A stretch of DNA of 64,000 nt from Eriocheir sinensis (taxonomy: Eukaryota > Arthropoda > Malacostraca > Decapoda > Varunidae). Both the position numbers and the translations under genes were made by a program. The stretch covers positions 1,593,786-1,657,785 of the forward strand of contig NW_026111831.1 in the NCBI RefSeq assembly GCF_024679095.1, given 5' to 3'. The notes beneath the pieces were generated by a model that was not told the origin of the DNA, did no database searches, and saw only the letters and a list, made by a program, of their open reading frames with translations. Shown one piece after another: positions 40,153 through 56,418 of this stretch (its first letter is position 1; every line of letters starts with the position of its first letter).

Positions 40153-40769
40153 ACGTAAATTTGAATAAAAAAAATATGTACAAAACACAAATAGAATTAT
40201 GTAAAATCGTATCAAAATAAATACACAGAATATTAATAAAATAATGTAAATTTGTATGAAAATAAAAAAGCAAAATACCCATAAAATAACGCATTTTTTT
40301 TATTTATAAAAATATATATACCAAAATACACCTCAAAAAATTTAATTTGTATTAAAATAAATATACAAAAAACACATACAATAAGGTAAATTTGTATTGA
40401 AATAGATATGCAAAATACATATAAAACAATGTAAATTTGTTTCAAAATATATATACGAATACATATAAAATAACGTAGATTTCTATAAAAATATATATAC
40501 AAAATACACATAAAATGAAGTAAATACGTATAAAAAATGTATACAAAATACATATAAAATAATGTAAATTCGTATCAAAATAAATAAACAAAATACCAAT
40601 AAAAGAATGTGTATTTGTATAAATATAAATATACAAAATACACATAAAATAACGTAAATTTATATAAAAATATATACAAAAATACACAGAAGTAATTAAA
40701 TTTGTATGAAAATATATACAAAATACACACAAAATAAGCTAAATTTTAATTGAAATATATATACAAAAT
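40153..40769 (-). repeat. Minisatellite block 24, minus orientation
   Basis: Sister of 4,891-5,508. It contains the AAAAAGCAAAATACCC landmark variant at 40,266, and ends where ATATATACAAAATACACATA runs straight into a plus core. Confidence 0.82.
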
Positions 40770-40848
40770 ACACATATTTTGCATATCTATTTTCAAACAA
40801 ATTTAAATTATTTTTATGTATTTTTGTATATATTTATTTTTGTTATAC
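40770..40848 (+). repeat. Short inverted minisatellite segment
   Basis: Between one and two plus units between minus blocks, corresponding to 5,511-5,563. The right end, TTTTGTTATACATAGAATAA, matches the flip at 34,802. Confidence 0.8.
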
Positions 40849-42636
40849 ATAGAATAATGTAAAATCGTACCAAAATAAGTACACAGAATATCAATAAAAT
40901 AATTTAAATTTGTATGAAAATAAAGATGCAAAATACCCATAAGATAAAGCATTTTTTTTTTAAATACATATACAAAAATACACATAGAATAATTAAATTT
41001 GTATTAAAATTAATATACAAAATACACACATACAATAAGGTAAATTTGTATTGAAAAAAAAACGCAAAATACAAATAAAACAGTGTAAATTTGTTTCAAA
41101 ATATATATACGAATACACATAAAATAAAGTAGATTTCTATAGAAATATATATACAAAATACACATGAAATTATGTAAATACGTATAAAAATATATATACA
41201 AAATACATATTAAGTAATGTAAATTCGTGTCAAAATAAATAAACAAAATATCATGAAAAGAATGTGTATTTGTATGAAAATAAATAATAGATAATAAATT
41301 TGTATGAAATATATATGCAAGATAAACATTAAATAATGTAAATATGTATAAAAAATATATATATACAAAAAACAAATAAAATAATGTAAAATCGTATCAA
41401 AAAAATACACCGAATATTAATAAAATAATGTAAATTTGTATGAAAATAAAGATGCAAAATTCCCATCAAATAGCGCATTTCTTATAATAATATATATACC
41501 AAAATACACATAAAATATTTAAATTTGTATTGAAATAAATATACAAAATGCACATACAATAAGGATATATATAAAATACACATGAAATAATGTAAATACG
41601 TATAAAAATATATATACAAAATATACATTAAATACTGTAAATTCGCGTCAAAATAAATAAACAAAATATCTATAAAAGAATGTGTATTTGTATGAAAATA
41701 GATATACAAAATACACATAAAATAACCTAAATTTGTATCAAACTATATACAAAAATATACCAAAATATTTTAAATTTGTATGAAAATAAATATACAAAAT
41801 AAACATAAAATTAGGTAAATTTGTATTGAAATACATATACAAAATACACATAAAATAATGTAAATTTGAATTAAAAGACATAAACAAATACACTTAAAAT
41901 AACGTAAATTTGTATAAAAAAATATATAAAAAACACAAATAGAATAATGTAAAATCGTATCAAAATAAATACACAGAATATTAATAAAATAATGTAGATT
42001 TGTATGAAAATAAAAAGGCACAATACCCATAAAATAACGCTTTTTTTTTTAAATATATATACCAAAATATACATAAAAAAAATTTGTATTAAAATAAATA
42101 TACAAAAGGCACATACAATAAGGTAAATTTCTATTGAAAGAGATATTCAAAAATACATAGAAAACAATGTAAATTTGTTCAAAATATATATACGAATACA
42201 CATAAAATAACGTAGATTTCTATAAAAATATATATACAATATACACATAAAATGAAGTAAATACGTATAAAAAAATGTATACAAAATGCACATAAAATAA
42301 TGTAAATTCGTATCAAAATAAATATACAAAATACCAATAAAAGAATGTGTATTTGTATAAATATAAATATACAAAATACACATAAGATAACGTAAATTTA
42401 TATAAAACTATATACAAAAATACACAGAAGTATTTTAATTTGTATGAAAATAGATATACAAAATAAGGTAAATTCGTTTCAGATTCAATAAACAAAATTC
42501 AGATAAAAGAACGTATATTTGTAGAAAAAATAAATATGCAAAATACACATAAAATAACGAAAATTTGTATGAAAATATATAAAAAAATAAACAAAAATAA
42601 TTTCAATTTGTATGAAAATAAATATACAAAATACAC
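40849..42636 (-). repeat. Minisatellite block 25, minus orientation
   Basis: Sister of 5,564-6,112 at its start and of 35,110-36,171 from about 41,575. A deletion at about 41,560 (AATAAGG followed directly by ATATATATAAAATAC) removes several units present in relatives such as 16,900-17,050. Confidence 0.83.
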
Positions 42637-44808
<2,172 letters not shown>

Positions 44809-46284
44809 GAAAATAGATATACAAAATATACATAAAATAAACTAAATTTGTATTGAAATATATATACAAAATACATAAAATAATGTAAATTTGTATCAAA
44901 ATATTTTAACAGATGCGCATAAAATAACGTAAATTTGTTTTAAAATACACATTAAATAATGAAAAATATGTATAAAAATATATACAAAACACAAATAGAA
45001 TAATGTAAAATCGTATCAAAATAAATACACAGAATATTAATAAAACAAAGTAAATTTGTATGAAAATAAAGATGCAAAATACCCATTAAATAACGCATTT
45101 TTTTAAAAAATATATATACCAAAATACGCATGAAAAAATTAATTTGTATTAAAATAAATATACAAAATACACATACAATAAGGTAAATCTGTATTGAAAT
45201 AGATATGCAAAATACATATAAAACAATGTAAATTTGTTTCAAAATATATATACGAATACACATAAAATAACGTAGATTTGTATAAAAATATATATACAAA
45301 ATACACATAAAATGAAGTAAATACGTATAAGAAAATGTATACAAAATACACATAAAATAATGTAAATTCGTATCAAAATAAATAAACAAAATACCAATAA
45401 AAGAATGTGTATTTGTATAAATATAAATATACAAAATACACATAAAATAACGTAAATTTGTATAAAACTATACAAAAATACACAGAAGTAATTAAATTCG
45501 TATGAAAATAGATATACAAAATACAGATAAAATAAACTAAATTTGAATTGAAATTTATATACAAAAAATACATAAAAATAATTTGTTTGTATGAAAATAT
45601 ATATTCAAAATACATATAAAACTAGGTAAATTTCTTTTGAAATATATTACAAAATACACATAAAATATTGTAAATTTGTGTCAAAATATATAAACAAATA
45701 CATATAAAATAACTTAAAATAACGTAAATATGTATCAAATATATATACAAAAAACACATTAATAATGTAATTATGTATAAAAAAATATATACAAAACACA
45801 AATAAAATAATATAAAATCGTATCAAAATAAATACAGAAAATATTATTAAAATAATGTAAATTTGTATGAAAATTAAGATGCAAAATACCCATAAAATAA
45901 CGCATTTTTATAAAATATATATACGAAAAAACATAAAATATTTGATTTTGTATTAAAATAAATAGATATACAAAATACACATAAAATAAGCTAAATTTGA
46001 ATTGAAATATATATACAAAATACATAAAATAATGTAAATTTGTATCAAAATACTTATACACTTATACAAATACACATATAATAACGTAAATTTGTATAAA
46101 AATATATAAACAAAATACACATTAAATAATGTAAATACGTATAAAAAAATGTATAAAATACAGAAATAAACTTGTAATTCGTATCAAAATAAATAGACAA
46201 AATGCCAATAAAATAATGTAAATTTCTATGAGAAAACATATACAAAATACACATAATTAACGCAAATATCAATAAAAATATATA
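44809..46284 (-). repeat. Minisatellite block 27, minus orientation
   Basis: The stretch to about 45,560 is sister to 38,749-39,515; the rest mirrors 56,425-57,120. A one-unit contraction occurs at 44,941-44,960, where TTTTAAAATACACATTAAAT joins two units. Confidence 0.83.
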
Positions 46285-48210
46285 TAATATAATATATTTT
46301 TATACATATTTAAAATATTTAATGTATATTTTGTATATATATTTTATCCAAACTTACATTATTTTATATGTATTTGTTTATATATTTTCATACAAATTTA
46401 CATTATTTTATGTGAGTTTTGTATATGTATTTCAATACAAATTTGCCTAACTTTATGTGTATTTTGCATATCTATTTTCAAACAAATTTAAATTATTTTT
46501 GTGTATTTTTGTATATATTTTTATACAAATTTTAGTTATTTTATTTGTTTTTTGTATATATATTTTCTACAAATATACATTATTTTATTGGAATTTTGTG
46601 TATTTAATTTTTTACGAATTTACATTATTTTATGCGTATTTTGTATATATATTTTTCTACGTATTTAAATTACTTTATGTGTATTTTATATATACATTTT
46701 CATAAAAATTTACGTTATTTTATTGTGTGTATTCGTATATATTTTGAAACAAATTTTATACAAATTTATGTTATTTTATGTGTATTTGTATATATATTTT
46801 CATTCAAATTTATATTATTTCATGTGTATTCTTACATATATTTTATTACAAATTTACCTTATTTTATGTTTATTTTGTATATTTATTTCATTCAATTTTA
46901 AATTATTTAATGTGTATATTTGTATTTGTATTTAGGTTATTTTATGTGTGTTTTCTATATATATTTTCATCCAAAATTACATTATTTTATTGTTATTTTC
47001 TTAATTTAACTCGATACGAATTTAGATTATTTCATAGGTATTTTGTATACATATTTTTATACTCATTTACATTATCTAATGTGTGTTTTGTATATATTTT
47101 TTTATGCAAATAATTTTATGTGCATTTTTGTACATATATTTTTATAGAAACTTAAAACGTTATTTTATGTGTATTCTGTATATGTTTTCTCATACAAATT
47201 TACATTATTTATTTAGTTTTTTGTTTATTTATTTTGATACGAATGACTTGATTATTTGTGTATTTTGTAAATATTTTTTTATACGTATTTACATTACTTA
47301 ATGTGTATTTTGTTTATATATTTTTTTACAAATTTACGTTATGATATGTATATTTGTTAAAAATATTTTGAAACGAATTTACTTTATTTTATGTATTTTG
47401 TATATATTTCAATTCAAATTTAGCTTATTTTGTGTGTATTTTGTATATCTATTTTCATACAAATTTAATTACTTCTGTGTATTTTTGTATATAGTTTTAT
47501 ACAAATTTACGTTATTTTATGTGCATTTTGTATATGTATATTTATACAAATACACATTCTCTTATTGGTATTTTGTTTATTTATATTTATACGAATTTAC
47601 ATTATTTTATGTGTATTTTGTATACATTTTTGATTCGTATTTACTTAATTTTATTTGTATTTTGTATATATATTTATAGAAATCTACGTTATTTTATGTG
47701 TATTCGTATATATATTTTGAAACAAATTTACATTGTTTTATATGTATTTTTCATATCTATTTCAATACAAATTTACCTTATTGTATGTGCATTTTGTATA
47801 TTTATTTTAATACAAATTCAAATATTTTATGTGTATTTTGGTAAATATAATTTTATAAAAAGTGCGTTATTTTATAGGTATTTTGCATCTTAGTTTTCAT
47901 ACAAATGTACATTATTTTATTAATATTCTGTGTATATATTTTGATACGATTTTATATTATACTATTTGTGTTTTGTATATATTTTTTTATACATATTTTC
48001 ATTATTTAATGTGTATTTTTACATATATTTTATACAAATTAACGTTATTTTAAGTGTATTTGTTTATATAATTTCATTCAAATTTACATTATTTTAAGTG
48101 TATTTTGTATATGTATTTAAATACAAATTTACCTAATTTTATGTGTATTTTGTATATTTATTTTCATACAAATTTAAATTATTTTTGTGTTTTTTTGTAT
48201 ATACATATAG
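46285..48210 (+). repeat. Minisatellite block 28, plus orientation
   Basis: Within the palindrome left arm; mirror of 54,456-56,418. It is also the inverse of 14,384-15,900. It contains the marker unit TATATTTGTATTTGTATTTA at 46,914-46,933. Confidence 0.85.
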
Positions 48211-48571
48211 AGTGAATTTCTATGAAAATATATATTCAAAATACATATAAAATTATGTAAATAAGTATAAAAATATATATATCAAATACACCTAAAAAAA
48301 TGAGAATTCGTATCAAAATAAATAAACAAAATTCCGATAAAAGAACGTATATTTGTAAAAAAATATATAAACAAAATACACATTAAGTAATGTAAATACG
48401 TATAAAAAAATATTTACAAAATACACAAATAATCAAGTCATTCGTATCAAAATAAATAAACAAAAAACTAACTAAATAAGTTAAAATTGTATGAGAAAAC
48501 ATATACATAATACACATAAAATAACGTTTTAAGTTTCTATAAAAATATATGTACAAAAATACACATAAAAA
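48211..48571 (-). repeat. Minisatellite block 29, minus orientation
   Basis: Short minus segment mirrored by 54,094-54,455. It includes the units TCATTCGTATCAAAATAAAT and AACGTTTTAAGTTTC that are otherwise typical of 15,300-15,400 and 21,930-22,030. Confidence 0.83.
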
Positions 48572-51284
48572 TTTACATTATTTTATATGTATTTTGTACA
48601 TGTATTTAAAGACAAATTTAACTAATTATATGTGTATTTTGTATATCTATTTTCAAACAAATTAAATTTTTTTTTTGTATAAATTTTTATACAAATTTTC
48701 GTTATTTTATGTATATTTTGTATATTTATTTTCCTAAAATTATACGTTCTTTCATCGGAATTTTGTTTATTTATTTTGATACGAATTTACTTTATTTTAG
48801 GTGTATTTGGTATATATATTTTTTACTATTTACATAAGTTTATGTGTATTTTTATATGTATATTTTCATAGAAATTTACTCTATTTTATGTGTATTCGTA
48901 TATATATTTTGATACAAATTTACATTATTGATGTGTATTTTACATATCTATTTCAATACAAATTTACTTTTTTGTATATTTATTTCAATATAAATTTAAT
49001 TATTTCAAGTGTATTTTGTATATATTTTTATGCAAATATGCGTTATTATATGGATATTATGCATCTTTATTTTCATACAAATTTTCATTATTTAATTGAT
49101 ATTCTCTTTATTTATTTTGATACGATTTAACATTATTCTATGGTTATTTAGTTTATATATTTTTATACATATTTACATTATTTAATGTATATTTTGTATA
49201 TATATTTCATTCAAATTTACGTTATTTTATGTGTATTTGTTTATATATTTTCATACAAATTTACATAGTTTTATATATATTTACGTTATTTTATGTGTAT
49301 TTTGTATATGTATTTTCATACAAATACACATTCTTTTATTGATATTTTGTTTATTTATTTTTACAATTTACATTATTTAATGTATATTTTGTATATATAT
49401 TTTTATACTTATTTACAGCACCTCAAGTGCATTTTGTATATATATTTCTATAGAAATCTACGTTTTTTTATGTGTATTCGTATATATATTTTGAAACAAA
49501 TTTACATTGTCTTATGTGTATTTTGCATATTTAAAAAAAAATAATTACCTTATTGTATGTGCATTTTGTATATTACTTTTAATACAAATTTAATTATAGA
49601 ATGTATTTTTGAATATATATTTTTATAAAAATATGCTTTTTATGGGTATTTTGCCTTTATTTTCATACAAATTTACGTTATTTTATTGATATTTTGTGTA
49701 TTTATTTTGATACGATTTTACATTATTCTATGTGTATTTTTTATATATATTTTATACAAATGTTCGTTATTTTATGTGTATTTCTTTTAATTTCTTACAA
49801 ATTTACATTATTTTATGTGTATTTTGTTCATGTATTTAAAAGACAAATTTAACTAATTATATGTGTATTTAGAATATCTATTTTCATACAAATTATTATT
49901 ATTATTTATTTTGTATATATTTTCATACGAATTCTCGTTATTTTATGTGTATTTTGTATATTTATTTTTCAACAAATATACGTTCTTTTATCTGAATTTT
50001 GTTTATTGAGTTTGATACGAGTTTACCTTATTTTGTATATCTATTTTCATACAAATTTAATTACTTTTGTGTATTTTTGTATATAGTTTTATATAAATTT
50101 ACGTAATTTTATGTGTATTTTGTATATTTATATTTATACAAATACACATTCTTTTATTGGTATTTTGTTTATTTTTTTATACGAATTTACATTATTTCAT
50201 GAGTATTTTGTATACATTTTTTTTATACGTATATGCTTCATTTTATGTGTATTTTGTATATATATTTTTATAGAAATCTACGATATTTTATGTGTATTCG
50301 AATACATATTTTAAAATAAATTGCATATCTATTTCAATACAAATTTACCGTATTGTATGTGTTTTTTATATATTTATTTTAATACAAATTTAATTTTTTT
50401 ATGTGTATTTTGGTATACATATTTTTATAAAAAAAAATGTGTTATTTTATGGGTATTTTGCCTCTTTATTTTCATACAAATTTACATTATTTTATTAATA
50501 TTCTGTGTATTTATTTTGATACGATTTTACATTATTCTATTTGTGTTTTGTATATATTTTTTTTACACAAATTTACGTTATTTTAAGTGTATTTATTTAT
50601 GTATTTTCATTCAAATTTACATTATTTTATGTTTATTTTGTATATGTATTTCAATACAAATTTACCTAATTTTATGTGTATTTTGTATATTTATTTTCAT
50701 ACAAATTTAAAATATTTTTGTTATTTTTGTATATAGTTTGATGCAAATTTAGTTTATTTTATGTGTATTTTGTATATCTATTTTCATACAAATACACATT
50801 CTTTTATTGATATTTTGTTTATTTATTTTGACGCGAATTTACATTATTTAATGTGTATTTTGTATATATATTTTTATACGTATTTACCTCATCTCATGTG
50901 TATTTTGTATATATATTCCTATAGAAATCAACGTTATTTTATGTGTATTCGTATATATTTTCTGAAACAAATTTACACTGTTTTATGTGTATTTTGCGTT
51001 TTTTTTTAATACAAATTAACCTTATTGTATATGCATTTTGTATATTAATTTTAATACAAATTTAATTATTCTATGTGTATTTTTGTATATGTATTTTTTA
51101 AAAAAAATATGCTTTATTTTATGTGTATTTTTCATCTTTATTTTCATACAAATTTAAATTATTTTATTGATATTCTGTGTACTTATTTTGATACGATTTT
51201 ACATTATTCTATGTGTATTTAGTATATATATTTTATACAAATGTACGTTATTTTATGTGTATTTGTTTTCATTTCATACAAATA
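48572..51284 (+). repeat. Minisatellite block 30, plus orientation (palindrome inner left arm)
   Basis: Well-preserved units with landmark copies at 49,028, 49,634, 50,438 and 51,110. It shows the intact version of sequence that is eroded in the mirror arm at 51,290-54,094. Confidence 0.86.
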
Positions 51285-51298
51285 TACAATATGAAATG
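51270..51298. other. Palindrome centre with 11-nt spacer
   Basis: CATTTCATA, then CAAATATACAA, then TATGAAATG. The ordinary version of this unit (for example 20,633-20,660) continues from ATTTCATACAAATTTACATT, so the fold-back occurred just after the unit end, leaving almost no loop. Confidence 0.92.
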
Positions 51299-54093
51299 AA
51301 AACAAATACACATAAAATAACGTACATTTGTATAAAATATATATACTAAATACACATAGAATAATGTAAAATCGTATCAAAATAAGTACACAGAATATCA
51401 ATAAAATAATTTAAATTTGTATGAAAATAAAGATGAAAAATACACATAAAATATAGCATATTTTTTTTAAAAAATACATATACAAAAATACACATAGAAT
51501 AATTAAATTTGTATTAAAATTAATATACAAAATGCATATACAATAAAACAGTGTCTACTAAAAATACGCACAATACACATAAAACAGTGTAAATTTGTTT
51601 CCAAAAATATATATACGAATATAAAATAAGTTCTATAGGAATTTTAGGAATATATACAAAATACACATGAGATGAGGTAAATACGTATAAAAATATATAT
51701 ACAAAATACATTAAATAATGTAAATTTGTCAAAATAAATAAACAAAATATCAATAAAAGAATGTGTATTTGTATGAAAATAGATATACAAAATACACATA
51801 AAATAACCTAAATTTGCATTAAACTATATACAAAAATACACAAAAATATTTTAAATTTGTATGAAAATAAATATACAAAATACACATAAAATTAGGTAAA
51901 TTTGTATTGAAATATTTATACAAAATAAACATAAAATAATGTAAATTTGAATGAAAATACATAAATAAATACACTTAAAATAACGTAAATTTGTGTAAAA
52001 ATATATACAAAACAAATAGAATAAAATAAAATCGTATCAAAAATAAATAAATAAAGAATAATAATAAAAATAAAAATTTGTGAAAAAAAAAATAGCAAAA
52101 TACCCATATAAAATAAACATTTTTATAGAATACTGTAATCGTATCAAATAAATACATAGAATATTAATTAATAAATAAAATTTGTAAGGAAAAACAAGAG
52201 GCAAATACCTATAATAATACATTTTTTATATATAAAAATATGTATACCAAAATACACATAAAAAAATTAAATTTGTATTAAAATAAATATATAAAAAACA
52301 CATTCAATACGGTAAATTTGTATTGAAATAGATATGCAAAATACATATTAAACAATGTAAATTTGTTTTAAAATATGTATACGAATACACATAAAATATC
52401 GTAGATTTCTATAAAAATATATTTACAATATACACATAAAATGAAGTATATACGTATAAAAAATGTATACAAAATACTATGAAATAATGTAAATTCGTAT
52501 AAAAAATAAACAAAATACCAATAAAAAGAATGTATTTGTATAAATATAAATATACAAAATACACATAGAATTACGTAAATTTATATAAAACTATATTCAA
52601 AAATACACAGAAGTAATTAAATTTGTATGAAAATAGATATACAAAAAAAGGTAAACTCGAATCAAACTCAATAAACAAAATTCAGATAAAAAAACGTATA
52701 TTTGTATGAAAATATATACAAAAATATACAAAAATAATTTCAATTTGTATGAAAATAGATATTCAAAATACACATATAATTTGTTAAATTTGTCTTTAAA
52801 TACATGTACAAAATACACATAAAATAATGTAAATTTGTAAGAAATTAAAACAAATACACATAAAATAACGTACATTTGTATAAAATATATATAAAAAATA
52901 CACATAGAATAATGTAAAATCGTATCAAAATAAATACACAAAATATCAATAAAATAACGTAAATTTGTATGAAAATAAAGGTGCAAAATACCCATAAAAA
53001 AGCATATTTTTATAAAAAAATATATATACAAAAATACACATTCAATAATTAAATTTGTATTAAAAGTAATATACAAAATGCACATACAATGAGGTAATTT
53101 TTTTTTTAAATATGCAAAATACACATAAGACAATGTAAATTTGTTTCAAAATATATATACGAATACACATAAAATAACGTAGATTTCTAAAGAAATATAT
53201 ATACAAAATGCACTTGAGATGCTGTAAATACGTATAAAAATATATATACAAAATAGACATTAAATAATGTAAATTCGTATCAAAATAAACAAACAAAATA
53301 TCAATAAAAGAATGTGTATTTGTATGAAAATACATATACAAAATACACATAAAATAGCGTAAATTTGTATAAAACTATGTAAATTTGTATGAAAATATAT
53401 AAAAAAATACACATAAAATAACGAAAATTTGAATAAAATATATATACAAAAAATACATTAAATAATGTAAATATGTATAAAAATATTTATACAAAATACC
53501 TAATAAATAATGTTCGTATCAAAATAAATAAAAAGAGAATATATTAAATATCAATGTAAATTTGCATGAAATAAAGATGCCATAGTCAAAATTAAATAAG
53601 AGAATATCAATTAAATAAATGTAATTTGTAATGAAAAAAAAGAGAAAAAATATATATAATAACGCATATTTGCATAAAAATATATATACAAAAATACATG
53701 AAATAATTAAATTTATATTGAAATAAATATACAAAAAGTAAATTTGTATTGAAATAGATATGTAAAATACACATCAATAACAATGTAAATTTGTATCAAA
53801 ACATATATATAAAAACACATAAATAGTAAATTTAAATAAAATATAATATAAACATATTACAATAAATGTATACTAATGTAAATAAATAAATAAAAATACA
53901 AAAAAAATAAAAAATTGTATCAAAAAAAAATAAAATAAATTCTGATATAAAAGAACGTATAAAAAAAGGAAAAAAAAAATACAAAATATACATAAATAAA
54001 TTTTTGTTTTGACATAATTACAAAAAAACACATATAATTAGTTAATTTTGTCTTTAAATACATGTACAAAATACATATAAAATAATGTAAATT
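51285..54093 (-). repeat. Minisatellite block 31, minus orientation (palindrome inner right arm, eroded)
   Basis: Mirror of 48,572-51,284 but with many short deletions and A/T slippages, for example around 51,545-51,650, 52,010-52,240 and 53,500-54,000. Two landmark segments are tandemly doubled here although the left arm has one each: 52,018-52,124 with 52,125-52,228, and 53,513-53,582 with 53,583-53,665. Confidence 0.83.
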
Positions 54094-54456
54094 TTTATGT
54101 GTATTTTTATACATATATTTTTATAGAAACTTAAAACGTTATTTTATGTGTATTATGTATATGTTTTCACAATTTTAACTTATTTAGTTAGTTTTTGTTT
54201 ATTTATTTTGATACGAATGACTTGATTATTTGTGTATTTTGTAAATATTTTTTTATACGTATTTACATTACTTAATGTGTATTTTGTATATATTTTTTTT
54301 TTCAAATATACGTTCTTTTATCGGAATTTTGTTTATTTAATTTCATACGAATTTATATTTTTTTAGGTGTATTTGAAATATATATTTTTATACTTATTTA
54401 CATAATTTTATATGTATTTTGAATATATATTTTCATAGAAATTTATATGTATATAC
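54094..54456 (+). repeat. Minisatellite block 32, plus orientation
   Basis: Mirror of 48,211-48,571. The flip follows AATGTAAATTTTTATGTGTA; the left counterpart has ACACATAAAAATTTACATTA. Confidence 0.83.
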
Positions 54457-56418
54457 AAAAAAACACAAAAAATAATTTAAATTTGTATGAAAATAAATAT
54501 ACAAAATACACATAAAATTAGGTAAATTTGTATTTAAATACATATACAAAATACACTTAAAATAATGTAAATTTGAATGAAATTATATAAACAAATACAC
54601 TTAAAATAACGTTAATTTGTATAAAATATGTAAAATACACATTAAATAATGAAAATATGTATAAAAAAAATATATACAAAACACAAATAGTATAATATAA
54701 AATCGTATCAAAATATATACACAGAATATTAATAAAATAATGTACATTTGTATGAAAACTAAGATGCAAAATACCTATAAAATAACGCATTTTTTATAAA
54801 ATTATATTTACCAAAATACACATAAAATATTTGAATTTGTATTAAAATAAATATACAAAATGCACATACAATAAGGTAAATTTGTATTGAAATAGATATG
54901 AAAAATACATATAAAACAATGTAAATTTGTTTCAAAATATATATATGATATATATTTGAAATGATATGTTTATTTTAACAAATAAACATATCATAACGTA
55001 AATTTGTAAAAAAATATATATAACGTAGATTTCTATAAATATATATATATACAAAATACAAATAAAATTAAGTAAATACGAATCAAAAATGTATACAAAA
55101 TACACATAAAATAATGTAAATTCGTATAAATATAAATAAACAAAATACCAATAAGAGAATGTGTATTTGTATAAATATACATATAAAAAATGCACATAAA
55201 ATAACGTAAATTTGTATAAAACTATATACAAAAATACACAGAAGTAATTAAATTTGTATGAAAATAGATATACAAAATACACACAAAATAAGCTAAATTT
55301 GAATTGAAATATATACAAAATACATAAAATAAAGTAAATTCGTTTCAAAATATTTTTAACAAATAAACATATCATAACGTAAATTTGTAAAAAAATATAT
55401 AAACAAAATACACATTAAGTAATGTAAATACGTATAAAAAAATATTTACAAAATACACAAATAATCAAGTCATTCGTATCAAAATAAATAAACAAAAGAC
55501 GAAATAAATAATGTAAATTTGTATGAGAAAACATATACAGAATACACATAAAATAACGTTTTAAGTTTCTATTAAAATATATGTACAAAAATGCACATAA
55601 AATTATTTGCATAAAAAAATATATACAAAACACACATTAGATAATGTAAATGAGTATAAAAATATGTATACAAAATACCTATGAAATAATCTAAATTCGT
55701 ATCGAGTTAAATTAAGAAAATAACAATAAAATAATGTAATTTTGGATGAAAATATATATAGAAAACACACATAAAATAACCTAAATACAAATACAAATAT
55801 ACACATTAAATAATTTAAAATTGAATGAAATAAATATACAAAATAAACATAAAATAAGGTAAATTTGTAATAAAATATATGTAAGAATACACATGAAATA
55901 ATATAAATTTGAGTGAAAATATATATACAAATACACATAAAATAACATAAATTTGTATAAAATTTGTTTCAAAATATATACGAATACACACAATAAAATA
56001 ACGTAATTTTTTATGAAAATGTATATATAAAATACACATAAAGTAATTTAAATACGTAGAAAAATATATATACAAAATACGCATAAAATAATGTAAATTG
56101 TAAAATTAAATACACAAATTCCAATAAAAGAATGTATATTTGTAGAAATATATATACAAAAACAAATAAAATAACTAAAATTTGTATAAAAATATATACA
56201 AAAATACACAAAAATAATTTAAATTTGTTTGAAAATAGATATGCAAAATACACATAAAGTTAGGCAAATTTGTATTGAAATACATATACAAAACTCATAT
56301 AAAATAATGTAAATTTGTATGAAAATATATAAACAAATACATATAAAATAATGTAAGTTTGGATAAAATATATATACAAAATATACATTAAATATTTTAA
56401 ATATGTATAAAAATATAT
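54457..56418 (-). repeat. Minisatellite block 33, minus orientation
   Basis: Palindrome right arm; mirror of 46,285-48,210 and direct relative of 14,384-16,010. It carries a complex insertion at about 54,943-55,018 that is missing from the mirror arm. Confidence 0.84.
54961..54994. repeat. Perfect 14-bp hairpin at a rearrangement scar
   Basis: ATGATATGTTTATT at 54,961-54,974 and its exact reverse complement at 54,981-54,994, with a 6-nt loop TTAACA. The right arm plus following bases repeat sequence found intact at about 55,355-55,400 (TTAACAAATAAACATATCAT). Confidence 0.93.

Larger units (their letters stand above)
38511..41375. repeat. Direct duplication, partner of 3,293-6,105
   Basis: About 2.8 kb parallel over six strand switches, with near-constant offset of about 35.2 kb. 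This copy retains one unit at about 39,115-39,165 that is deleted in the partner. Confidence 0.85.
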
